DNA of 53,871 nucleotides from Dactylosporangium sucinum. Lineage in GTDB: Bacteria > Actinomycetota > Actinomycetes > Mycobacteriales > Micromonosporaceae. Under the pieces are notes generated by a model that saw only the letters and a program-made list of their open reading frames with translations, was not told the origin of the DNA and ran no database searches. Made by a program: the position numbers and the translations under genes. The stretch spans positions 1-53,871 of the forward strand of contig NZ_BMPI01000073.1 of assembly GCF_014647515.1 (NCBI RefSeq), written 5' to 3'. Position 1 is the first letter of the stretch, and the number at the start of each line of letters is the position of its first letter. Below, piece by piece: positions 16,654-24,857 of this stretch.

Positions 16654-17883
16654 CTACGCGGGGTTCTCCCGGCGCCAGAGGTCGATGAGGCCGCGGAAGT
16701 GGGCAACGAACCGGTCGTGCTCGGCCGGTGGGTAGGTGGCGCGGACGGTGTCGACGAGCAGCGCGTCGAAGCCGGGCGAGGCGACCCACTCGGCGACGAG
16801 CGCCGGGACGTGGGCGAGGGCGGTGTCGCAGAACTCGCGGTAGGCATCGACGGTGAAGTAGTCGTCGGCGAGCCTGCGGTACTCGGCGAGCTTCTCGGGG
16901 TACGACAGGTGAGCGGCGTCGGCGATCGCGAAGTAGCGGGCCGTGTCCATGTCCAGGCTGGGCCGGCGGCCGGTGACGACGCAGAACGCCGTCCAGCGCA
17001 GCAGGGCCGTCATCGCCCACGGGAAGTAGTAGTGCAGGCTGGTCAGCGCCACGTCGGGGCAGGCGTTGGCGTAGTCGATCGGGTGGACGACGCCGTCGCG
17101 CACGAGGCACTCGCAGGAGTTGAACTCCCACCGGAAGAACGCGTTGACCAGCCGCGAGATGGTGACCACCTCGTCGCCGGCGGTGGCGTCGAGGAAGCCG
17201 TGCTCGACCGCGTAGCGCTCGTGCATCGGCAGCTCGGGCCGGAACTTCATGACCATCGTCTCGGGGCCGACGGACAGCGAGCGGGTGAAGACGTCGTAGC
17301 CCTCGACCGACTGCTGCAGGTGCATGAGCCGCGCGCCGGAGGCGTCGTAGGCGGCGTGCAGCTGGGCGCTGTCGGTGATGCGGGACACGCCGACCCAGGC
17401 GCCGCCGTCGAAGGGCTTCATGAACAGCGGGTAGCCGAGGCCGTCCGCGACGGCGTCGAGGTCGAACGGGCGGTTGTAGCGCTCTGCGGTGTACGCCCAC
17501 TTCGTGTGGTCGACGGGGTTCTTGTACGGCACGAGGACGGTCTCGGGCACGTGCAGGCCGAGGCGCATCATCGCGCAGTAGGCGGCGTGCTTCTCCATGG
17601 ACTGGAACGTGAACGGGCTGTTGAGCAGGTACACGTCGTCCATGAGGGCGACCTTCTTGAGCCACTCGCGGGGGTGGTAGTACCAGTAGGCGAGCCGGTC
17701 GATGACCAGGTCGTGCGCCGGGGTGTCGCGCAGGTTGAACGGTTCGATGGTGACGCGGGTGGTGCGCAGGGTGTGGCTGGTGCCGTCAGGGCCGCGGATC
17801 GGGCCCAGCCGGGCGATCAGCGTCTCGTAGGCCCGGGGCCAGTCCTGCTCCGTGCCGAGCAGCAGTCCGATGAGGTGGTCCAA
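16654..17883 (-). CDS. ATP-grasp-like ligase of unknown substrate
   Basis: 409 residues resembling ATP-grasp ligases, which join a carboxylate to an amine, thiol or other group through an acyl-phosphate. The stretch LGYPLFMKPFDGGAWVGVSRI resembles the N-terminal lobe with its nucleotide-binding lysine; the following MHERYAVEHGFLDA and WEFNSCECLV fit the C-terminal lobe only loosely. The start is TTG 17883, chosen because GGGAGGT precedes it by 6 nt, although this lies 98 bases inside the upstream esterase gene. Third gene of a PspC-esterase-ligase operon. Substrate unknown. Confidence 0.72.
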   Translation of the reverse strand: MDHLIGLLLGTEQDWPRAYETLIARLGPIRGPDGTSHTLRTTRVTIEPFNLRDTPAHDLVIDRLAYWYYHPREWLKKVALMDDVYLLNSPFTFQSMEKHAAYCAMMRLGLHVPETVLVPYKNPVDHTKWAYTAERYNRPFDLDAVADGLGYPLFMKPFDGGAWVGVSRITDSAQLHAAYDASGARLMHLQQSVEGYDVFTRSLSVGPETMVMKFRPELPMHERYAVEHGFLDATAGDEVVTISRLVNAFFRWEFNSCECLVRDGVVHPIDYANACPDVALTSLHYYFPWAMTALLRWTAFCVVTGRRPSLDMDTARYFAIADAAHLSYPEKLAEYRRLADDYFTVDAYREFCDTALAHVPALVAEWVASPGFDALLVDTVRATYPPAEHDRFVAHFRGLIDLWRRENPA

Positions 17884-18469
17884 CGGTGACCTCCCGCAGT
17901 AGGCGGTGCAGGTGCGGGTCGAGCGCGGCCCGCCAGGTGGTCATGGCGTGCCCGCCGGGCACCTCGACGAGCGGCGCGCCCAGCCGCTGCGCCATGGCCC
18001 GGTTGTTCAGCAGGTTCTCCTCGTCCTGCCCGCACGTCAAGACCACCCGCGCATCGACGCCGTTGACGCTCTCGACGAAGCGGACGATCCGGCGGTACCG
18101 CTTGAATCCCGCCTCCTGGGGGTCGAGCTCCGGCGTGAAGAACGAGCCGGACTGCAGGAACAGCCCGGCGAACGCGCCGGGGTGGCGGGTCTCGGCGTGC
18201 AGCAGCGCCAGGGCGCCGAGGCTCGCGCCCAGCCCGACCCGCGGGCCGGGCGGCAGCGCCGGCAGGACCCGCCGGACGAGGGTGTCGGCGTAGGCGGGGT
18301 TCGCCGAGTACCACTCGTGGCGCTCGCCGGGGTCCAGCAGCACCACGTGCTCGGCGGGGAAGCGGCTCGACAGCCCGGCCGCGCGCTCGTACTCCGGGCC
18401 GTCGTGCGCGACGAGCACCGCACCGCTCGGCGCCGCGGTGGGCGCCACGATCCGGGTCTCGACGCGCAT
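17786..18469 (-). CDS. Alpha/beta-hydrolase, putative esterase
   Basis: 227 residues of the esterase-D/PF00756 type. The nucleophile elbow is GASLG in VGLGASLGALALL; an acid candidate is in TCGQDEENL and the histidine is in VPGGHAMTTW, completing a triad. It begins with the ATG straight after the PspC stop (TGAATG). The last 30 residues beyond the catalytic fold are in the overlap with the ATP-grasp gene and look poorly conserved, so the stop may be later than in homologues. No signal peptide is seen, so it is cytoplasmic. Confidence 0.82.
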   Translation of the reverse strand: MRVETRIVAPTAAPSGAVLVAHDGPEYERAAGLSSRFPAEHVVLLDPGERHEWYSANPAYADTLVRRVLPALPPGPRVGLGASLGALALLHAETRHPGAFAGLFLQSGSFFTPELDPQEAGFKRYRRIVRFVESVNGVDARVVLTCGQDEENLLNNRAMAQRLGAPLVEVPGGHAMTTWRAALDPHLHRLLREVTVGPPHRTAARHGAGLAPGLRDADRPAGPDPRP

Positions 18470-18712
18470 TCACGCACCATAGGGCAGATGATCGTGCGGC
18501 GCAGGGGAGACGGGCGCCGGCGGGGCCTCGGGCATGACGATCCACAGGATCGGGTAGGCGAGGACCGCGGTGCCGCCGGTGAGCAGGATGGACAGCAGGT
18601 AGACGGCGCGGATCATGGTGGGGTCGGCGTCGAGGTACTCCGCGATGCCGCCGAGCACGCCGGCGACGGTGCGGTCGGTTTGCGAGCGGCGCAGCCGCTT
18701 GATGTTCGTCAT
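18470..18712 (-). CDS. PspC-domain membrane protein
   Basis: 80 residues. Typical PspC start KRLRRSQTDRTVAGVLGGIAEYLDAD is split by the D-P-T motif, then a membrane helix LLSILLTGGTAVLAYPILWIVM. PspC domains sit in the membrane and take part in envelope-stress sensing. ATG 18712 is the start; a longer frame upstream has no support. The stop touches the start of the esterase gene. Confidence 0.86.
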   Translation of the reverse strand: MTNIKRLRRSQTDRTVAGVLGGIAEYLDADPTMIRAVYLLSILLTGGTAVLAYPILWIVMPEAPPAPVSPAPHDHLPYGA

Positions 18713-18821
18713 GCCTGCAAGGTTGCCGCGCGGCGGGCCCCGGTGACCTCGGGTGAGGCCCTGAGCGAACCCGGATTCCCACACCCGGGGTGGTTGCCGG
18801 GCGCTCGGGCGCCGGTGGCTC

Positions 18822-18827
18822 TACCCT
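18822..18827 (+). promoter_or_regulatory. -10 box of a probable leaderless promoter
   Basis: TACCCT lies 7 nt before ATG 18835, again without a ribosome binding site. Confidence 0.55.
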
Positions 18828-18834
18828 GGCGCGC

Positions 18835-19350
18835 ATGACGACCCCTCCGCAGCCTTCCCCTTCCCAGGACGACCTCGTCGAGCTCGACCGCAGCACCGTC
18901 ACCGTGGCCCGCTTCGCCGACTACGCCTCGGCCCAGCAGGCCGTCGACTACCTCTCCGACAACGGCTTCCCGGTCGAGCGGACCGCGATCATCGGCACCG
19001 ACCTGCGCCTGGTCGAGAACGTCCTGGGCCGGCTCACGGTCGGCCGGGCCGCGGCCGCCGGCGCGCTGAGCGGCGCCTGGTTCGGCCTGTTCCTCGGCAT
19101 CGTGTTCACGCTGTTCAGCGAGGGCAGCTGGCTGGCCGTGCTGATCTCGTCGATCCTCATCGGCGCGCTGTGGGGCGCCATCTTCGGCGCGTCGGCGCAC
19201 GCCCTGACCGGCGGCCGGCGCGACTTCACCTCGCGCAGCTCGCTACAGGCCGGCCAGTACGCGGTCCAGGTCGACGCCGAGGTCGCCGACGAGGCCCGGG
19301 TGCTCATCACCCGGCAGAACTGGCGCGCCTCGGACCCGACCGCCGGATGA
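18835..19350 (+). CDS. General stress protein, YflT-like N-terminus
   Basis: 171 residues. The N-terminal part, with VARFADYASAQQAVDYLSDNGF and AIIGTDLR, matches the heat-induced stress YflT domain. In the middle a Gly/Ala-rich stretch forms two membrane helices (about 85-125), and the C-terminus is soluble again with VLITRQNW. The role is unknown beyond general stress. Leaderless start at ATG 18835. Confidence 0.8.
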   Translation: MTTPPQPSPSQDDLVELDRSTVTVARFADYASAQQAVDYLSDNGFPVERTAIIGTDLRLVENVLGRLTVGRAAAAGALSGAWFGLFLGIVFTLFSEGSWLAVLISSILIGALWGAIFGASAHALTGGRRDFTSRSSLQAGQYAVQVDAEVADEARVLITRQNWRASDPTAG

Positions 19351-19433
19351 TCCTGCTGAGGGCCGTGCCGGGCACGGCCCTCTCCTCGCCGGCGACGACG
19401 CCGGTCCTGGCGCCGGCCCTGGCGCCGGGGATC

Positions 19434-19439
19434 TACCAT
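19434..19439 (+). promoter_or_regulatory. -10 box of a probable leaderless promoter
   Basis: TACCAT lies 7 nt before GTG 19447, with no ribosome binding site. Confidence 0.55.
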
Positions 19440-19446
19440 CGCGGCT

Positions 19447-21315
19447 GTGGAAGCGACCGAGGTTGATGTTGCCGTTCCTTCCATCTCCGCGGTCGAGCGC
19501 ATCGCCGAGGCGTTCCCGGTCGGGGCCCGGGTCGACGCCGGCGGGGCCGAGGTGCCGGCCGCGTTCCTCGTCGAGCTGCTGACCGGGGAGCCGCCCGGGC
19601 GGCGGGCGGCGCTGCGGCTGCGGCGGGCCCGGGTGACCGGGCTGCTCGACCTGTCGTTCGCCGAGGTCGGGTGCCCGCTGCTCGTCGAGGACAGCGAGTT
19701 CGAGCAGCGCCTCGACCTCTACTGGGCCCGGCTCGGGTTCACCAGCCTGCGCGGATCGACGTATCCGGGGCTGGTCGGCGCCGGCCTCGCCGTCACCGGG
19801 CACCTGCGCCTCACCCACAGCACGTGCGACGGCGCGCTCAACCTCAAGGGTGCCAAGATCTCCGGCGGGCTGCTGCTCGACGGGGCCGAGCTGCGCAAGA
19901 CCGGCGGCACCGCGCTGTCGGCGGAGCGGATCGAGGTCGGCGGGGACCTCGTCGCCGAGCAGGGCTTCCGGTCCGACGGCACGCTGCGGCTCTTCCAGGC
20001 CACCATCGGCGGCGGCGTGCACCTCGACGGGGCCGTCGTCCACGGCGGGACCGAGCACGGGCCGCAGCCGCGGTCCGTCGACCTCGACAGCGCGGCGCTG
20101 CGGGGCGGGTTCTTCGCCCGCCGCGCCGACGTCCACGGCGAGATCAGCCTGCGGCACGCCACGCTCGGCGGGGTCGCCACGTTCACCGGCGCGACCCTGC
20201 GCAACCCCGGCGGGGTGGCGCTGCGGTGCGACCGGGCCGACGTGCAGGGCGGCGTGCACCTGCTCGGCGGGGCGCGGGCCGAGGGCGAGGTGCGCCTCCT
20301 CGGCACCCGCATCGGGCGGATCCTGCGGATGACCGACGCCACGCTCGAACACCCGGGCGGCGCCGCCCTGCAGGCCGACAATTGCGCCGTCGACGGGCCG
20401 CTCGACTGCCGGCGCATCACCGTGCGCGGTGAGGTGTCGTTCGTCGAGGCCCGCGTCGCCGGGCCGGCGTTCTTCGACGGGGCAACGCTCGACAACCCCG
20501 GCGGGCGGTCGCTGCGCGCCACCGGCATCGTCACCGCGTCGCTGCTGAACTGCTGCAACGGGTTCACCGCCACCGGCCGGGTGTCGGTGACCGCGGCCAA
20601 GGTCGGCGGGCGGCTGTGCTTCGACGACGCGACGCTGGCCGCGCTGCGCTGCACCGGGACGGAGGCCGCCGAGCTGTCGCTGCGGTTCGCGGTGCCGCCG
20701 ACCGGCGAGGTCGACCTGCGGCACGTGCGCACCGCCGTCGTGCGGGACGACCCGGGCACCTGGCCGGCCGGGCTGCGCCTCGACGGGCTCACCTACCAGG
20801 CCCTGGAGCCGACCCTGCCGCCCGGCCCGCGGCTGGGCTGGCTGGCCCGCGTCGTCGACGAGGTGCCGCCGCCCCAGCCGTACGAGCAGCTCGCCGCCGT
20901 GTACCGGCAGCTCGGCCACGACGACGAGGCCCGCACCGTGCTGCTCGCCAAGCAGCGCCGGCAGCGGCGGAGCCGGCCCTGGTGGACGTGGCCGTGGAGC
21001 TGGCTGCAGGACGTGACGGTCGGTTACGGCTACCGTCCGCAGCGGGCCGCGCTGTGGCTGGCCGCCCTGCTCGCCCTCGGCGCGTCGGTGTACGCCGCAC
21101 ACCCGCCGCGGCCGGTCGATCCCGGTCAGGCCCCGGCGTTCAACGCGATCTTCTACACGCTGGACCTGCTCCTGCCCATCATCGATTTCGGACAGGAGTC
21201 GGCCTACCGGGCCTCCGGCGCCGGGCAGTGGCTCGCGTACCTGCTCATCGCCGCCGGCTGGACCCTGGCCACCACCGCGGCCGCCGGGTTCACCCGCGTG
21301 CTGAACCGCAGTTAG
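19447..21315 (+). CDS. Membrane protein with right-handed beta-helix domain
   Basis: 622 residues. Residues about 50-440 are regular repeats rich in AxLxG and GGxxL units (for example KISGGLLLDGAELRKTGGTAL), the pattern of a parallel beta-helix related to pentapeptide repeats. Two or three C-terminal membrane helices follow (about 540-560 and 595-615). Homologous actinobacterial proteins are often labelled membrane-associated oxidoreductase, but no cofactor motif is visible. The TAG overlaps the convergent AI-2E stop (shared bases 21312-21315). Function unknown. Confidence 0.7.
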   Translation: MEATEVDVAVPSISAVERIAEAFPVGARVDAGGAEVPAAFLVELLTGEPPGRRAALRLRRARVTGLLDLSFAEVGCPLLVEDSEFEQRLDLYWARLGFTSLRGSTYPGLVGAGLAVTGHLRLTHSTCDGALNLKGAKISGGLLLDGAELRKTGGTALSAERIEVGGDLVAEQGFRSDGTLRLFQATIGGGVHLDGAVVHGGTEHGPQPRSVDLDSAALRGGFFARRADVHGEISLRHATLGGVATFTGATLRNPGGVALRCDRADVQGGVHLLGGARAEGEVRLLGTRIGRILRMTDATLEHPGGAALQADNCAVDGPLDCRRITVRGEVSFVEARVAGPAFFDGATLDNPGGRSLRATGIVTASLLNCCNGFTATGRVSVTAAKVGGRLCFDDATLAALRCTGTEAAELSLRFAVPPTGEVDLRHVRTAVVRDDPGTWPAGLRLDGLTYQALEPTLPPGPRLGWLARVVDEVPPPQPYEQLAAVYRQLGHDDEARTVLLAKQRRQRRSRPWWTWPWSWLQDVTVGYGYRPQRAALWLAALLALGASVYAAHPPRPVDPGQAPAFNAIFYTLDLLLPIIDFGQESAYRASGAGQWLAYLLIAAGWTLATTAAAGFTRVLNRS

Positions 21316-22529
21316 CGCAGGTCCTGCCGGGGGACGACGACCTCGCGGACGATGAGCTGGATCGCGGCCACCACCGGGATCGCGATGAGCGCGCCGACGA
21401 CGCCGAGCAGCGCGACGCCGATGAGCACCGACAGGATCGCCGCCAGGTCGGTGACCTTCACCGCCCGGCGCATCACGTTCGGGTAGATCAGGTAGTTCTC
21501 CACCTGCTGGTACACGACGAAGAAGATCACGCAGGCGATGCCGGCCTGGATCGACGTCGCGAAGCCGACGACGCTGACCACGACCGCGCCGAGCGTGGCG
21601 CCGATCTGCGGGATCAGGTCGGTGATGGCGACGAGGACGGCCAGGGCGTACGGGTAGGCGACGCCGATGATGAGCAGGAAGACGAACGACGACAGGCCGG
21701 CGACGACCGCGATCGCCAGGGCCCCGCCCAGGTAGGCGCCGACCTTGGCGAGGATCTCGTCGCCGAGGAGCCGGACCCGCTCGCGGCGGGAGGCGGGGAC
21801 CAGCCGGTAGCCGCCCTCCTTCAGGCGGTCGAAGGCGGCCATGAAGTACAGCGTGAGGACGACCACCGTGAGGATGTTGAACAGCGCGCTGAACGCGACC
21901 TGCACGCCGCCCCACACCCCGCCCAGCGCCTTGGTGATGTTCCCGGCGGTGGCGACATTCTTGAGCTGGTCGAGCAGCTGGTAGTCCTCGTTGAGCCGGT
22001 TGAGCTGGTTGTTGCGGCGCAGGTTGTCGATGTACGTCGGCAGGCTGTCGACCAGGGCGCCCGTCTGCTGGACCAGCGGCGGGATGAGCGCGAACAGGCC
22101 GCCGCACAGCAGCAGCATCGCGCCGATGCCGACCGCCGCCACGGCCAGGCCGCGTGGCACGCCCCACTTGGTGAGGCGCACCACGGCCGGGTTGAGCCCG
22201 ATCGCCAGGAACATCGCGATGAAGATCAGGATCAGGATCGACTTGACGTTCTGGACGGCCAGGTAGGCGCTGTAGGCGAGCAGCAGGCCCAGGCCGGCGG
22301 TCAGGCCGATGATCAGCGGCGACCGGCGCATCGGCGGGCCCGGCTTGCCGAACCGCGACCCCGTGGTCACCTCGACGACCGTGACGTCCACCTCGACGGA
22401 CGGCACCTGACCGGCGCCGGGGCCGGCGGCGGGGCCGGTGGGACCGGCGGGAGCCGGATCGGCCACGGCCTGGCCGGCGGTGTCGGCGGCGGTCGGCGGC
22501 GTCGCGACCGGAGAAGCCTCGTCCTGCAC
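21312..22529 (-). CDS. AI-2E family transporter
   Basis: 405 residues. After a 75-residue disordered Ala/Pro-rich N-terminus come two helices, a large coiled extracytoplasmic segment (NNQLNRLNEDYQLLDQLKN), then five or so helices. The family marker VYQQVENYLIYPNVMRRAV is present near the C-terminus. Such proteins export small molecules or act in Na/H antiport. GTG 22529 has GGGGG 8 nt upstream. Substrate unknown. Confidence 0.88.
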   Translation of the reverse strand: MQDEASPVATPPTAADTAGQAVADPAPAGPTGPAAGPGAGQVPSVEVDVTVVEVTTGSRFGKPGPPMRRSPLIIGLTAGLGLLLAYSAYLAVQNVKSILILIFIAMFLAIGLNPAVVRLTKWGVPRGLAVAAVGIGAMLLLCGGLFALIPPLVQQTGALVDSLPTYIDNLRRNNQLNRLNEDYQLLDQLKNVATAGNITKALGGVWGGVQVAFSALFNILTVVVLTLYFMAAFDRLKEGGYRLVPASRRERVRLLGDEILAKVGAYLGGALAIAVVAGLSSFVFLLIIGVAYPYALAVLVAITDLIPQIGATLGAVVVSVVGFATSIQAGIACVIFFVVYQQVENYLIYPNVMRRAVKVTDLAAILSVLIGVALLGVVGALIAIPVVAAIQLIVREVVVPRQDLR

Positions 22530-22595
22530 TCTCGGACCCCCTGCGGAGAATGATCGGTCTTCAGCAGGGTACAGGTGGTTCCCAGCGACTACCGA

Positions 22596-22601
22596 TAGCG
22601 T
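22596..22601 (+). promoter_or_regulatory. -10 box of a probable leaderless promoter
   Basis: TAGCGT lies 6 nt before ATG 22608, with no ribosome binding site. Confidence 0.5.
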
Positions 22602-22607
22602 TGTGCC

Positions 22608-23333
22608 ATGGCTGATCTCGTGTACCCACCGGTCATCGCGTTGGCGAAGACCATGTTCCGCGCGCTCAACATGAAGATCACGATCGAGGGCGCGGAGCAC
22701 GTGCCGGCGACCGGTGGTGCCGTCATCGCCTGCAACCACATCTCGTACCTGGACTTCATCTTCTGTGGCCTGGGTGCGCGCCCGTCGCGGCGGCTGGTGC
22801 GGTTCATGGCCAAAGAGTCGATCTTCCGACACCGCGTCGGCGGGCCGCTCATGCGGGGGATGCACCACATTCCGGTCGACCGCGACGCCGGCCTGGCCTC
22901 CTACAAGGCGGCGCTGGCCGCGCTGCAGGCCGGCGAGGTCGTGGGCGTGTTCCCGGAGGCGACGATCAGCCCGTCGTTCATGATCAAGGACATGAAGAGC
23001 GGCGCGGCCCGGCTGGCCGCGGCCACCGGGACCCCGCTGGTGCCGATGGTCCTGTGGGGCACCCAGCGGTTCTGGACCAAGGGCCGACCCCGTGACCTGG
23101 GCCGGCGCGGCGTCGCGGTCACCATCATCGCCGGGGAGCCGCTGCGCCCCGCCCGCCGGGACAACGGCGAAGCGGTGACCGCGGAGCTGCGCACCCGGAT
23201 GAGCGCCCTGCTGGACCGGGCGCAACGTGAGTATCCTCAGCGTCCCAAGGGGCCCGGTGAATCCTGGTGGCTGCCCGCCCACCTGGGCGGCACCGCGCCG
23301 GCGCCCGACGTCTACGAACCGGAGTCCATGTGA
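22608..23333 (+). CDS. 1-acyl-sn-glycerol-3-phosphate acyltransferase (PlsC-like)
   Basis: 241 residues of the PlsC acyltransferase family, which makes phosphatidic acid. The HX4D catalytic motif is seen as NHISYLD (H44, D49) and the glycerol-phosphate-binding motif as VFPEATISP. A short N-terminal hydrophobic segment would anchor it at the membrane. Its stop overlaps the GTG of the desaturase gene by four bases. Coupling to a desaturase suggests co-control of phospholipid acyl chains. Confidence 0.9.
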   Translation: MADLVYPPVIALAKTMFRALNMKITIEGAEHVPATGGAVIACNHISYLDFIFCGLGARPSRRLVRFMAKESIFRHRVGGPLMRGMHHIPVDRDAGLASYKAALAALQAGEVVGVFPEATISPSFMIKDMKSGAARLAAATGTPLVPMVLWGTQRFWTKGRPRDLGRRGVAVTIIAGEPLRPARRDNGEAVTAELRTRMSALLDRAQREYPQRPKGPGESWWLPAHLGGTAPAPDVYEPESM

Positions 23334-24262
23334 GCCACCCCGAACCGACCGACGAGGTCGTCCTGCTGCGCGAGCTCGAGCCCGTCGTCGAGGAGAACCT
23401 CAACCGCCACCTGGCCACGGCCAAGGAGTGGTTCCCGCACGAGTACGTGCCGTGGAGCGAGGGCCGCGACTATGACGGCATCCTGGGCGGTGAGGCGTGG
23501 GAGCCCGGCCAGTCGCGGCTGTCCGAGGTGGCCCGCACGTCCCTGGTGGTGAACCTGCTGACCGAGGACAACCTGCCGAGCTACCACCACGAGATCGCCA
23601 CCGTCTTCGGCCGCGACGGCGCCTGGGGCACCTGGGTGCACCGGTGGACCGCCGAGGAGGGCCGGCACGGCATCGCGATCCGCGACTACCTGCTGGCGAC
23701 CCGGGCCGTCGACCCGGTGGCCCTGGAGCGGGCCCGCATGCAGCACATGGAGGGCGGCTTCAGCAACGCCTACGAGGGCCTCATCGAGTCGGTCGCCTAC
23801 GTCGCGTTCCAGGAGCTGGCCACCCGGGTCTCGCACCGCAACACCGGCACGCAGAGCGGCGACCCGCTCTGCGAGCAGCTGCTGGCCCGCGTCGCCGCCG
23901 ACGAGAACCTGCACATGATCTTCTACCGCAACCTGCTCAGCGCCATGTTCGACCTGGCCCCGAACACGGCGATGCGGGCCGTGGCCCGGGTCGCCACCTC
24001 GTTCCAGATGCCCGGCCACACGATCGAGGGCTTCGGCCGCAAGTCGGTGCTCATCGCCAAGGCCGGCATCTACGACCTGCGGCTGCACCACGACGACGTG
24101 CTCGTGCCGGTGCTGCGGCAGGTGAAGGCGTTCGAGCGGTCGCTGTCCGGCGACGGGGACGCGGCCCGGGAGGAACTGGCCGCGTTCATGGCCGGACTCG
24201 ACGCCCAAGCGTCACGCTTCGTAGAGCGGCGGGAGGCGATGCGCGCTCGTGTGAGCGCCTGA
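23330..24262 (+). CDS. Acyl-ACP desaturase (diiron)
   Basis: 310 residues of the DesA/FAB2 acyl-ACP desaturase family, soluble, introducing a double bond into ACP-bound acyl chains. Diiron ligands are visible as E79 (LTEDN), E110-G-R-H113, E162 and E192-N-L-H195. Length is near that of the mycobacterial DesA proteins. It is translationally coupled to plsC (GTGA), so new unsaturated chains can feed straight into lipid assembly. Electron donor not in the window. Confidence 0.9.
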   Translation: MSHPEPTDEVVLLRELEPVVEENLNRHLATAKEWFPHEYVPWSEGRDYDGILGGEAWEPGQSRLSEVARTSLVVNLLTEDNLPSYHHEIATVFGRDGAWGTWVHRWTAEEGRHGIAIRDYLLATRAVDPVALERARMQHMEGGFSNAYEGLIESVAYVAFQELATRVSHRNTGTQSGDPLCEQLLARVAADENLHMIFYRNLLSAMFDLAPNTAMRAVARVATSFQMPGHTIEGFGRKSVLIAKAGIYDLRLHHDDVLVPVLRQVKAFERSLSGDGDAAREELAAFMAGLDAQASRFVERREAMRARVSA

Positions 24263-24332
24263 GACCGCCGGGGCCGTTGCGGAGAGCGATGGGCGCAGCG
24301 GTACGCTCCAACGACCGTTCCGTGCCCGCGAC

Positions 24333-24369
24333 TGCCCGTCTGACCGTTTTGCGGTCAATCAGACGGGCA
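24333..24369. repeat. Imperfect hairpin upstream of lsr2
   Basis: Arms TGCCCGTCTGACCG (24333-24346) and CGGTCAATCAGACGGGCA (24352-24369) pair except for a 3-base bulge (AAT). It is followed by GC-rich DNA without a T-run. It may end the plsC-desaturase transcript or control the lsr2 leader; function inferred only. Confidence 0.55.
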
Positions 24370-24417
24370 CGCTGCGGGCACGGATGTTCACCCCCCGTAC
24401 CGGAAGGCACCATCGCC

Positions 24418-24780
24418 ATGGCCAGACGCGTGATCCATGAACTGATCGACGACCTCGACGGCGAGCACGCCGACGAGAGCGTCAGCTTCGGCCTCGACGG
24501 CGTGATGTATGCGATCGACCTGTCCGCGAAGAACGCCGCCGAGCTGCGCGAAGCCTTCGCGCCGTTCGTCACCGCCGCCACGAAGGTCGGTCGCGCCGCC
24601 ACCGCATCCGGGCCGGCCCGCGCCGGCGTCCGGATCCGGCCGGTCCTCACCGCCCGTGCCGAGCGGGAGCAGAACCGCGCGATCCGGGAATGGGCACAGA
24701 GCAAGGGCATCGAGGTCTCCGACCGCGGCCGCATCCGTGCCGATCTCGTCGAGCGGTATCACGCCGAGGCGGGTCGCTGA
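24418..24780 (+). CDS. lsr2: Lsr2-type nucleoid-associated DNA-bridging protein
   Basis: 120 residues. The N-terminal dimerisation domain (MARRVIHELIDDLDG) and C-terminal AT-hook-like DNA-binding domain with R103-G-R105 in SDRGRIRADL are both intact. Lsr2 coats AT-rich DNA and silences acquired genes, the actinobacterial equivalent of H-NS. ATG 24418 has GGAAGG 10 nt upstream. A perfect palindrome closes the gene 28 bases after the stop. Genomes of this group often carry more than one copy, so this may be a paralogue. Confidence 0.93.
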   Translation: MARRVIHELIDDLDGEHADESVSFGLDGVMYAIDLSAKNAAELREAFAPFVTAATKVGRAATASGPARAGVRIRPVLTARAEREQNRAIREWAQSKGIEVSDRGRIRADLVERYHAEAGR

Positions 24781-24807
24781 GCGACCCTACATCGGCAGGC
24801 ACACAGC

Positions 24808-24845
24808 CCGGGGGCGCCTACTGTCCGGACAGTAGGCGCCCCCGG
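24808..24845. terminator. Bidirectional terminator, 19-bp perfect palindrome
   Basis: CCGGGGGCGCCTACTGTCC followed at once by its reverse complement, giving a 38-base palindrome with no loop. It lies between the convergent lsr2 and FN3-protein genes. There is no T-tract, as is common in high-GC bacteria. Confidence 0.8.
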
Positions 24846-24857
24846 TCGTTGCCCGTA

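Noticed and set aside
21019..21045. Potassium-channel filter TVGYG in the beta-helix protein
   Set aside because: It lies before the first membrane helix and lacks a pore helix, so it is chance.
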